Part shown: piece after piece, positions 57,057-64,000 of the stretch
Position numbering within the stretch: position 1 is the stretch's first letter
How the letters are laid out: every line of letters begins with the position of its first letter
Origin: Rhodococcus sp. CH91
GTDB taxonomy: Bacteria > Actinomycetota > Actinomycetes > Mycobacteriales > Mycobacteriaceae
NCBI RefSeq assembly: GCF_022554085.1
Contig: NZ_JAKFYR010000002.1
Location: 584,202 to 648,201, forward strand
Length of the DNA stretch: 64,000 nt
Direction of reading: 5' to 3'
Notes under the pieces: model-generated
Seen by the model: the letters and a program-made list of their open reading frames with translations, nothing else
Databases searched by the model: none
What the model was told of the DNA's origin: nothing
Position numbers and translations under genes: made by a program

Positions 57057-58241
57057 ATGATTCTCTCGAGCGCGGTCGGCGCAGAGGACACGGCACTCCT
57101 CGTCGACACCATCCGGGTCGCCGTCGGCAGAGCCGACCCGGCCGACGGACGGTCCGAGCGGGTCTACCGCGACGGTCCCCTCGATCACGATCTGTGGTCC
57201 GTGCTCGGCCGCGAGATCGGAGTCGGCGCCCTCGCCGTCCCGGAAGCATTCGGTGGACTCGGAACCTCCTACGCCACCGTGGCGGCCGCCCTCGAAACCC
57301 TCGGCGCGGAACTGACCCGCGTCCCGGTGCTGGGCAGCGTCATCGCCGCCACCGCTCTCGCGCGCTGCGCGGAGCATCCCGTCGCCCGCGCCCTCCTCGA
57401 GGAGATCGCATCGGGAACGAGGATCGTCGCCATCGTGGTCCCCGGGGATGAGATGGCTTCACCCGGTGAGGGCACCTTCCGGGTCGTCGTCGGCGACGAC
57501 GGTGCGGCCCTCGAGGGCTCGGCGGAGTTCGTTCTCGATGCGGCCGTGGCGGATACGCTCCTGATCCACGCCGTCGACCGGTACGGGACCCTGGGCCTCT
57601 ACGCCGTCGACCGTGCCCACCTGGCGGTCGAACCGATGGAGACCACCGACGCCACCCGGAGCCTGGCACGTGTCCGCGCCGAGACCACCCCGGCCACTCT
57701 GCTCACCGACCGGCCCGAACCCACTCGTGTTCGCGACCACGCGCTTGTGGCGCTGGCCTGCGACAGTCTCGGCGTCGCCCGTACCTGTCTCGATGCCGCG
57801 GTCGCCTACGCGAAGGAACGCGTCCAGTTCGGCCGCGTCATCGGCGAGTTCCAGGCCGTCAAGCACATGCTCGCCGAAGTGGCCGTGGCCGTCGAACTCG
57901 CGGACTCCGCTGTGGCCCACGCGGTGTGGGCGGTCGAGGAGGGCACCGCCGACGATCTCGCCGAGGCGGCAGCCATCGCGGCGCTCGCCTGCGGGGACGC
58001 CGCCGGCCTTGCCACGGCGACCAACGTCCAGGTGCACGGGGGCATCGGCTTCACCTGGGAACACACCGCCCACCTGTACTACCGCCGGGCCCTGAGCTCG
58101 AGCGTGCTGTGGGGCACCGCCGACGAACACGCACAGCGGCTGTATCGGCTCGCGACCGGCCGCGCAGACCGGGAAGGCGGCACCCCGTCCACTGAACCCG
58201 TCCGCGAACCGGCAGCCGCCCTGTTCGCCACCGAGCCCTGA
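57057..58241 (+). CDS. Acyl-CoA dehydrogenase, probable beta subunit of a heteromer
   Basis: 394 residues. Diverged ACAD: IGVGALAVPEAFGGLGTSYA, YAKERVQFGRVIGEFQAVKHMLAE and VQVHGGIGFTWEHTAHLYYRRA. The middle FAD domain has lost the usual EP-GSD motif, and the pattern of the C-terminal half matches the second subunit of actinobacterial heterotetrameric dehydrogenases (ChsE2/FadE29-like). Likely assembles with the product at 54232 to oxidise a bulky or branched acyl-CoA. ATG 57057 with AGGAAAGG upstream; 28 bases before the ABC ATPase. Confidence 0.9.
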   Translation: MILSSAVGAEDTALLVDTIRVAVGRADPADGRSERVYRDGPLDHDLWSVLGREIGVGALAVPEAFGGLGTSYATVAAALETLGAELTRVPVLGSVIAATALARCAEHPVARALLEEIASGTRIVAIVVPGDEMASPGEGTFRVVVGDDGAALEGSAEFVLDAAVADTLLIHAVDRYGTLGLYAVDRAHLAVEPMETTDATRSLARVRAETTPATLLTDRPEPTRVRDHALVALACDSLGVARTCLDAAVAYAKERVQFGRVIGEFQAVKHMLAEVAVAVELADSAVAHAVWAVEEGTADDLAEAAAIAALACGDAAGLATATNVQVHGGIGFTWEHTAHLYYRRALSSSVLWGTADEHAQRLYRLATGRADREGGTPSTEPVREPAAALFATEP

Positions 58242-58269
58242 TCTCCGATGGTCGGAAAGTGAGTACACG

Positions 58270-59436
58270 ATGTCCCATGTCTCGATACGCCAGCTGCTGA
58301 AGAACTTCGACGGCAAGCCCCCGACGGTGGCTGTGGATCACCTGGACCTCGAGATCGAGGACGGTGAGTTCCTCGTGCTGCTGGGCCCGTCCGGCTGCGG
58401 CAAGACGACGACCCTGCGTTGCCTGGCCGGGCTGGAGCAGCCCGCGAGCGGTTCGATCACCCTCGGCGACCAGGCGGTCTTCGACGGTGCCCGCGGCGTG
58501 AACCTGCCCCCTGACAAGCGCTTCATCGGCATGGTCTTCCAGTCCTACGCGCTGTGGCCGCACATGACCGTCCGCAAGAACATCGCCTACCCCCTCAAGT
58601 CGCGCAAGCTCACCGACGCGCTCGAGAGTGGGCGCGTCGAGGAGACCGCAGCCCTGGTGGACTGTGAACGTCTGCTCGATCGCCTTCCGGCGGAACTGTC
58701 CGGCGGCCAGCAACAACGCGTAGCCCTGGCCCGCGGCCTGGTCTCCCACCCCGATCTCGTCCTGTTCGACGAACCGCTCAGCAATCTCGACGCGCGTCTG
58801 CGCGATCAGGTGCGGGCCGAACTGCACGACCTGCATCAACGCAAGCCGTTCACGGCGGTGTTCGTGACCCACGATCAGAGCGAGGCCCTGGCTCTGGGTA
58901 CCCGCATGGCGATCATGCGGGCCGGCCGGATCGTCCAGATCGGGCCGCCGCGGGAAGTCTTCGAGGAGCCGGTCGACGAGTACGTCGCGGGGTTCACCGG
59001 CATGTCGAATCGTGTGCCCTGCGAATACGTCGACGGCCGCTGGTACGCGCTGGGCACCGAGATCCACGGTATGCAGCCACGGGCCGAGGCCTCGGTGGGC
59101 TCGTTCGTCCTGCGCCTTCGCCCGGAGAAGGTACGGCTGGTGACCGATGTCGCCGACCTGCTGCCCGGCGAGGCCGGTATGGCGGTGCACATCGACGACG
59201 TCGAGTACGGCGGGCTGCACTTCGACGTCATGTGCTCGGTGGTGGGCGACGGCGCGGCGCGGCGCCAGCTGCACGCACGGATCCCGACCTTCGATTCGGC
59301 ACGTATGCCGCGCACGGTGGACCGCGGCGCGTCGATGATCTTCGCGTTCGATCCGCTCGACGCCCGGACGTTCGACACCGACGGCGATGCGCTGGCCGTG
59401 CCGCAGCGCGCGCTGACCGGCGCATTGGTGGGGTGA
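58270..59436 (+). CDS. ABC importer ATPase (FbpC/PotA type)
   Basis: 388 residues. Walker [11 protein letters not shown]-loop [11 protein letters not shown], signature LSGGQQQR, Walker [13 protein letters not shown] and H-loop FVTHDQSE are intact; a TOBE domain fills about 260-375. Powers the permease encoded 7 bases downstream for uptake of the pathway substrate. It is not a close copy of the ATPase at 13636, so the two importers likely have different substrates. Confidence 0.93.
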   Translation: MSHVSIRQLLKNFDGKPPTVAVDHLDLEIEDGEFLVLLGPSGCGKTTTLRCLAGLEQPASGSITLGDQAVFDGARGVNLPPDKRFIGMVFQSYALWPHMTVRKNIAYPLKSRKLTDALESGRVEETAALVDCERLLDRLPAELSGGQQQRVALARGLVSHPDLVLFDEPLSNLDARLRDQVRAELHDLHQRKPFTAVFVTHDQSEALALGTRMAIMRAGRIVQIGPPREVFEEPVDEYVAGFTGMSNRVPCEYVDGRWYALGTEIHGMQPRAEASVGSFVLRLRPEKVRLVTDVADLLPGEAGMAVHIDDVEYGGLHFDVMCSVVGDGAARRQLHARIPTFDSARMPRTVDRGASMIFAFDPLDARTFDTDGDALAVPQRALTGALVG

Positions 59437-59443
59437 GGCGGAC

Positions 59444-61177
59444 ATGGCTGTCATCACGTTGCCGGCCGATGAGGTCGGCACCACCACCGAAAGCGCCCCC
59501 CGCGGACGCGGTAACGAAGCGGTGCGGGTCGTCGCGCGCCGCCTCGGCGTCGTCGCCTTCGTGGCGCTGCTCTGCTATCTCGTCGTCCTTCCGGTGGTAC
59601 GGCTGCAGGCGACGGCCTTCGAGGACGGAGCCGCCGGCTACGAACGTGCCTTCGGTCTGCCTCGCATAGGCCAGATCCTGTGGAACACCGTCGGTCTGGC
59701 GTTCGGTTCATTGGTGATCGCGATGGTCCTCGGTACCGCGCTGGCGTGGGCGGCGAACCGGCTTCCCCGACGACTGGCGGCGCTGCAGATCCTGCCGATC
59801 CTGCCGATCGTGATCCCGGCCGTCGCCGCGATCGTCGGCTGGGCATTCCTGCTCTCACCCCGCCCCGGCTATCTCAACGCGTTGCTGCGGAACCTGCCGT
59901 GGTGGTCGCACCTCGAGGAAGGTCCGATCGACATCTACTCGATCCAGTGGATCGTGATCATCACCGGGTTCTCGCTCAGCTCGTTCGTGTACATGTTCGT
60001 CCGGTCCGGCTTCGAGAACATCAACTCGGAGATGATCGAGGCGGCTCAGGTCTCGGGAATGCCGGAATGGAAGGTGTTCTTCAAGATCACCCTGCCGTTG
60101 CTGCGTCCCACCCTCATCTACGGCGCGGGCGTCGCCCTCCTGCTCGGCCTCGGCCAGTTCACCGGGCCCCTGTTGCTGGGTACCAACACCGGGGTCAGCG
60201 TGCTGACCACGGAGATGTATTTCCAGATCAGTGATTCCCCGGCACAATTCGCCTCCGCGGCGGCGCTCGGCTCCCCGCTGCTGATCGTCGGGATCGTCGT
60301 GGTCTTCGCCCAGAAGGCGATGCTCGGCAACCAGCGCCGATTCGTCACCCACGGCGGCAAGGCGTTCCGCTCCCAGGGACGTCCGTCGAAGACCGGCGTG
60401 ACGATCATCCTGCTGTTCTCACTGCTGTCGACGGTGCTGCCGTTGCTGGCGCTGGTGTTCGTCGCCCTGTCGCGCTACTGGAGCGGCACCATCACGTTCT
60501 CGGCGTTGAGTTTCGACAACTTCCGGACGATCTTCTCCGGCTCGGCGGTGCCCGCCGCGGTCGGCAACAGCGTGATGTTCTCGCTGATCGCCATGGCGAT
60601 CGTGCTGCCCCTCGGCTTCGTCGCCGCGAATCTCATCGTGCGCGGCTCGAAGTATCCGGTACTGCGGGTCGTCGTCGACGTGCTGGTGTCCATGCCGCTC
60701 GGTGTGCCGGCAGTCATCTTCGGCGCGGCCTTCCTGCTGACCTACACGCAGGGACCGATCGTCCTCTACGGCACCCCCTGGGTGGTGATCCTCGTGTACG
60801 TGACACTCATGTTGCCGTTCGCGACCCGCATGCAGCTCTCGTCGATGCTCGCGCTGGGCGACACCTATCTCGAGGCGTCACGGGTGAGCGGAGCCGGGTT
60901 CGTCGCCACGAATCTGAAGATCCTGCTGCCGCTCATGCGCGGCAGTCTCGGTGGGACCGCCGCTCTGCTGTTCGTTCTGCTCACGCACGAATTCACCGCG
61001 TCGTTGCTGGTGCGGGCCTCGCAGACGCAGGTGATGGGTACGATCCTGTTCGAGTACTGGTCCAACGGTGGGTACCCCCTCGTCGCGGCGGTCGCCCTGG
61101 TCATGACGGGTGTCACCGCGGTCGGTGTCGCTGCGGCGATGCTGGTCGGCGGGACCGACGCTCTCAGCAAGATGTGA
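59444..61177 (+). CDS. Fused ABC importer permease (FbpB type)
   Basis: 577 residues with two permease domains in one chain. Coupling loops: EAAQVSGMPEWKVFFKITLP in the first half and EASRVSGAGFVATNLKILLP in the second. About twelve membrane segments. Expected partner of the ATPase at 58270 and the lipoproteins at 55572 and 39070. ATG 59444; last 7 bases of spacing to the ATPase imply coupling. Confidence 0.93.
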   Translation: MAVITLPADEVGTTTESAPRGRGNEAVRVVARRLGVVAFVALLCYLVVLPVVRLQATAFEDGAAGYERAFGLPRIGQILWNTVGLAFGSLVIAMVLGTALAWAANRLPRRLAALQILPILPIVIPAVAAIVGWAFLLSPRPGYLNALLRNLPWWSHLEEGPIDIYSIQWIVIITGFSLSSFVYMFVRSGFENINSEMIEAAQVSGMPEWKVFFKITLPLLRPTLIYGAGVALLLGLGQFTGPLLLGTNTGVSVLTTEMYFQISDSPAQFASAAALGSPLLIVGIVVVFAQKAMLGNQRRFVTHGGKAFRSQGRPSKTGVTIILLFSLLSTVLPLLALVFVALSRYWSGTITFSALSFDNFRTIFSGSAVPAAVGNSVMFSLIAMAIVLPLGFVAANLIVRGSKYPVLRVVVDVLVSMPLGVPAVIFGAAFLLTYTQGPIVLYGTPWVVILVYVTLMLPFATRMQLSSMLALGDTYLEASRVSGAGFVATNLKILLPLMRGSLGGTAALLFVLLTHEFTASLLVRASQTQVMGTILFEYWSNGGYPLVAAVALVMTGVTAVGVAAAMLVGGTDALSKM

Positions 61178-61289
61178 CGAGCCACATCGGTATGTCATCG
61201 CTGTGCCCGGCCGCGAGGTGCTTGCGGCCGGGCACGGTCCCGCCGGCCGACCGGGGAACGCCGGGCCGGTACGAACGAAAGGACGACAG

Positions 61290-62123
61290 TTGACGGACAA
61301 GGCCGGTTCGGCACACCTTCGAGACGCGGGTGTCGTCGTCACGGGAGCGGGCAACGGTATCGGGCGTGCGCTCGCGCACCGCCTCGCGCAGGACGGGGCC
61401 CGGGTCGTCGTCAACGATCTCGATGCCGACGCCTGCATCCGTGTCGCCGACGAGATCGGGGGCATCGCGGTCCCGGGAGACGCGGCGGGCGACCAGGGCG
61501 TCACCGATCTGGTCGCCCGATCGCGTGCCGCCCTCGGTGGCGTGGACGTGTGGTTCGCCAATGCCGGAGTCGAGACAGGAGCGGCCGGGACCGAAGCGGC
61601 GTGGCAGTTGTCGTGGGATGTCAACGTCATGGGGCATGTCCGTGCCGCCCGGGAACTGTTGCCGGAGTGGCTCGAGCGTGGCACCGGCCGATTCGTGGTG
61701 ACGGCGTCGGCTGCGGGGCTGTTGACGATGCTGGGCTCTCCTGCGTACTCGGTGACCAAGCACGCAGCCGTCGCGCACGCGGAGTGGCTCTCGGCGACCT
61801 ACGGGGAGAAGGGCGTGATCGTCCAGTGTGTATGTCCCCAGGGAGTATCGACGGATCTTCTACCGACCGATGCTGCGGGTCGGGTGATCTTCGAAAGTGG
61901 TGTGCTCACAGCGGAAGAAGTCGCCGCCGATATCGTCGAAGCGCTCGCTCATGACCGTTTCCTGATTCTCCCGCACCCCGAAGTGGCGGACTACTACCTC
62001 CGGCGGGCATCGGATCCGGACCGGTGGTTACGCGCGATGAGACGAATGCAGGACCGTATCGAAGTGGCCGCACGAGAAGAGGTCCGGGTCCGATCGAGCT
62101 CGAGCGGGGGAGGAAGGCGGTAG
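61290..62123 (+). CDS. SDR family oxidoreductase (TTG start)
   Basis: 277 residues. TGAGNGIG cofactor loop, VVNDLDADAC (Asp after beta-2, NAD(H)), FANAGVE, Ser in VTASAAGL, Tyr/Lys in YSVTKHA, then a C-terminal extension (FLILPHPEVADYYLRRASD) typical of SDRs acting on bulky or steroid-like substrates. TTG 61290 is supported by AAAGGA at 6 bases; no ATG or GTG fits the conserved N-terminus. Last gene of the second run, 112 bases after the permease. Confidence 0.88.
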   Translation: MTDKAGSAHLRDAGVVVTGAGNGIGRALAHRLAQDGARVVVNDLDADACIRVADEIGGIAVPGDAAGDQGVTDLVARSRAALGGVDVWFANAGVETGAAGTEAAWQLSWDVNVMGHVRAARELLPEWLERGTGRFVVTASAAGLLTMLGSPAYSVTKHAAVAHAEWLSATYGEKGVIVQCVCPQGVSTDLLPTDAAGRVIFESGVLTAEEVAADIVEALAHDRFLILPHPEVADYYLRRASDPDRWLRAMRRMQDRIEVAAREEVRVRSSSSGGGRR

Positions 62124-62174
62124 TATCCGTCGGCCGGAGCGGTCCGGTTTGCACGCGCCGATAGCGTGGTCTGC

Positions 62175-63500
62175 ATGAGCGTCGTTCCGAGATCCTGGAT
62201 GCAGTTGCGATTCGCCGCGGGGACGTACCGATTTCGGGAAAGTCTGTTCGGCCTGCCCGCTCTCATCGTCCTCGCGGGAGCCGTGGTCGCCGAGGTGAGC
62301 GGCTACATCGATCGGATGGTCGGCCCCTTCTCGTGGGGACTGAAGATGAACAGCAACGCGGCGGTCTGGCTGCTGAGCACCGTGGCGGGTGCCACGATCA
62401 CCACGGCCGGTGTCGTCTTCTCGCTGACGGTCGTGAGCTTGCAGCTGGCCAGCAGTCAGTTCTCGCCGCGTGTTATGCGATCCTTCATCCGAGACCGGTT
62501 CAGCCAGACGGTGATCGGGATGCTGGTGGCGACCTTCGTCTACTGCGTGCTAACGCTACGTCACATCGGTGCGGACGAAGCCGCACCTGCCCCGACGATC
62601 TCGACCACCCTCGCAGTGGTCCTCGCGGTGGCGACCGTGGTGCTCATCATCGCCTATCTCAACCGGCTCGCCCACGGGTTGCAGGTTGGTGAGGTCGTGC
62701 GCAGTATCGCGTCGGAAGCGGAGAAGGTCATCTCGGATACGGGTCGGAGTGCGCATCGCGAGATCCGTGCCGAGCAGGTGCCGGAGCCGGATTTCGACGA
62801 CGGAGCGACGGTCTACGCTCCGCGCGACGGCTGGGTGACACAGGCACCGGCGGACCTCGTGCTGGCCGTGGTGCCGGCGGGGACGGTGGTGCGGCTGGAG
62901 ACCCGACCCGGCGCGTACATCCACCGGGGAGAGCCGTTGCTGCGGGTTCATCCGACACCGGAGCGTGCCGCGACCCTACGGCGGCTCGAGTCGGCGGTGG
63001 AGATCTCGAATGCCCGCACCATGCAGGAGGACGTGGATTTTGCGCTGCGGCAACTGGTCGACATCGCGCTGCGCGCGCTGAGTCAGGCGATCAACGACCC
63101 GACGACTGCGACCGAAGTGGTTCTGCGGCTCGGCAGTCTGCTGCGCACCCTGCTGATCACCGACAGTCCTGCGCCGGTGATCGCGGGCCCGGAGAACCGG
63201 ATCCTGCTGCGCCCGTGGATTCTGTCTCCCGAGGAGTACATCGAGCACGCCTTCGAGCAGATCCGTCAGGCGGGTTCCGCGCAGTTGCACGTCGCCACGG
63301 CGCTCGCCCGGGTGCTGCGCATGCTCCTGGACTACGTCTCGGAACACGACCGCACCGAGTACGTACCTGCTTTGGAGCACCAGTTGCGTCTGCTCGTCGA
63401 CGCGGTCGTCGATCGGCCGGAGTTCCACCCGGAGGACGTGGAGCGCTTCCGTGCCGTCGCCGAGTCCTCGACGGATCCCGCCGAACATCGGCTGTCGTGA
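62175..63500 (+). CDS. DUF2254 integral membrane protein
   Basis: 441 residues, function unknown. Four membrane segments in the first 170 residues (LFGLPALIVLAGAVVAEV, VWLLSTVAGATITTAGVVFS, VIGMLVATFVYCVLTL, LAVVLAVATVVLIIAYL) and a soluble C-terminal part (RDGWVTQAPADLVLAVVPAG, ISNARTMQEDVDFALRQLVDIALRALSQAINDPTTA), the DUF2254 signature. ATG 62175 is used; GTG 62166 is an alternative. No Shine-Dalgarno, so the message may be leaderless. Not evidently part of the catabolic island. Confidence 0.9.
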   Translation: MSVVPRSWMQLRFAAGTYRFRESLFGLPALIVLAGAVVAEVSGYIDRMVGPFSWGLKMNSNAAVWLLSTVAGATITTAGVVFSLTVVSLQLASSQFSPRVMRSFIRDRFSQTVIGMLVATFVYCVLTLRHIGADEAAPAPTISTTLAVVLAVATVVLIIAYLNRLAHGLQVGEVVRSIASEAEKVISDTGRSAHREIRAEQVPEPDFDDGATVYAPRDGWVTQAPADLVLAVVPAGTVVRLETRPGAYIHRGEPLLRVHPTPERAATLRRLESAVEISNARTMQEDVDFALRQLVDIALRALSQAINDPTTATEVVLRLGSLLRTLLITDSPAPVIAGPENRILLRPWILSPEEYIEHAFEQIRQAGSAQLHVATALARVLRMLLDYVSEHDRTEYVPALEHQLRLLVDAVVDRPEFHPEDVERFRAVAESSTDPAEHRLS

Positions 63501-63572
63501 CGCGGCGTGTAGGACCGGCGACCGGCGGCTACCCGTTCTGCACAGGAAACCGGCCGACGAGAGGAGGAAGCC

Positions 63573-63782
63573 GTGGCGACGCATTTCTCCGTCGGGGACC
63601 ACGTCCGATGGAACTCGGAAGCCGGATACGTCGAGGGAGTGATCATCGAGAAGCACACCGAGGATGTGGAGTTCAAGGGACACGTGCGCCGGTGCAGTGA
63701 AGACGATCCGCAGTACGAGATCCGGAGCGACAAGACCGACCATGTCGCGATGCACAAGGGTGGTGCGCTGAAGAAGATCTGA
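63573..63782 (+). CDS. DUF2945 (hypervirulence-associated TUDOR-like) small protein
   Basis: 69 residues with the family pattern FSVGDHVRWNSEAGYVEGVI, ...PQYEIRSDKTDHVAMHKGGAL. The family adopts a small SH3/TUDOR-like barrel; cellular role unknown, and the 'hypervirulence' name comes from fungal pathogens. GTG 63573 has AGGAGG at 6 bases, a strong site. 72 bases after DUF2254. Confidence 0.9.
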   Translation: MATHFSVGDHVRWNSEAGYVEGVIIEKHTEDVEFKGHVRRCSEDDPQYEIRSDKTDHVAMHKGGALKKI

Positions 63783-64000
63783 CCGGAGCGTGTTGTCAGG
63801 TGAGCAGTGCTCGGCTGTTGTCGAGATACAGCGAAGATTAGCGAGATGGGCGGGGCAGATCAACTGGGCCGGTCGAAGCCTTATAAGGCTTCTGAGCTGC
63901 GGTTTCCCGGAATGAAACCTTGACCACCGCTCTCGTCTTACCGAGCCTCTGTCAATCTGTAGCGGCGTGCCCTGTCAATCTTCACTGCATCTCGGCAATA
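63783..64000. other. Non-coding, less GC-rich right edge with hairpins and a direct repeat
   Basis: No gene is supported. Features seen: GAAGCC-TTATAA-GGCTTC (63875-63892), a perfect 18-base palindrome; GGTTTC-N7-GAAACC just after it (63901-63919); and CTGTCAATCT twice (63949-63958 and 63972-63981). The sequence is visibly less GC-rich than the rest. It could be the margin of a mobile element or an attachment region starting beyond the window, or just a terminator followed by a spacer. Confidence 0.4.

Overview
The window is GC-rich chromosomal DNA from a mycolic-acid-making actinobacterium, most likely Rhodococcus or a close relative. The evidence is the gene order acn, Rv1476-like, ripA, moxR1, DUF58, VWA, fabG1 (mabA), inhA, hemH, which matches Mycobacterium tuberculosis Rv1475c-Rv1485. 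A complete yrbE/mce operon, GTG/TTG starts and a mycofactocin-type SDR point the same way. No rRNA, tRNA, CRISPR array or transposase is visible.

Region 1 (1-11.3 kb) is the conserved core: aconitase (minus strand, its 3' end cut by the window edge), then, on the plus strand, a small membrane protein, a RipA-type NlpC/P60 cell-wall hydrolase, the MoxR/DUF58/VWA chaperone module, the FAS-II reductases FabG1 and InhA, and ferrochelatase. In M. tuberculosis the NfeD and SPFH genes follow almost at once. Here they lie at 32.4-34.1 kb, so about 21 kb of other genes sits between the two halves of the block.

Region 2 (11.4-21.8 kb) holds a divergent HxlR regulator/methyltransferase pair, then a minus-strand operon: RpiR-type regulator, a fused tyrosine-phosphatase/metallophosphoesterase, a complete iron/organophosphate-type ABC importer and a histidine phosphatase. 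It looks like an organophosphate uptake and dephosphorylation system. An unknown protein and a DUF3097 protein follow.

Region 3 (21.9-32.1 kb, minus strand) is a full mce lipid-import operon: TetR, MpaB-like oxygenase, YrbEA, YrbEB, MceA-F and one Mce-associated protein. Region 4 (32.4-35.3 kb) has NfeD and SPFH membrane proteins and an EamA-type transporter read from a tandem glycine riboswitch.

Region 5 (35.5-62.1 kb) is a catabolic island of about 25 genes that I cannot match to a described pathway. It has an acyl-CoA synthetase, a family III CoA-transferase, six SDRs, a medium-chain reductase, an SCP2-thiolase/DUF35/DUF35/thiolase quartet, an ACAD10/11-like acyl-CoA dehydrogenase next to an APH-type kinase, a heteromeric-type dehydrogenase pair, an amidohydrolase, an F420-type luciferase-like oxidoreductase, two paralogous binding lipoproteins, one ABC importer and a GntR regulator. 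The kinase/dehydrogenase pair suggests breakdown of a 4-hydroxy (gamma-hydroxy) or 4-oxo acid, or a lactone giving one, through a phosphorylated acyl-CoA, as in the Pseudomonas lva levulinate route and mammalian ACAD10/ACAD11. A palindrome of the form AAYAT-N4-ATRTT occurs at five promoters, all in this island, and is a good candidate for the GntR operator. The right end (62.2-64 kb) has a DUF2254 membrane protein, a small DUF2945 protein and a less GC-rich tail.
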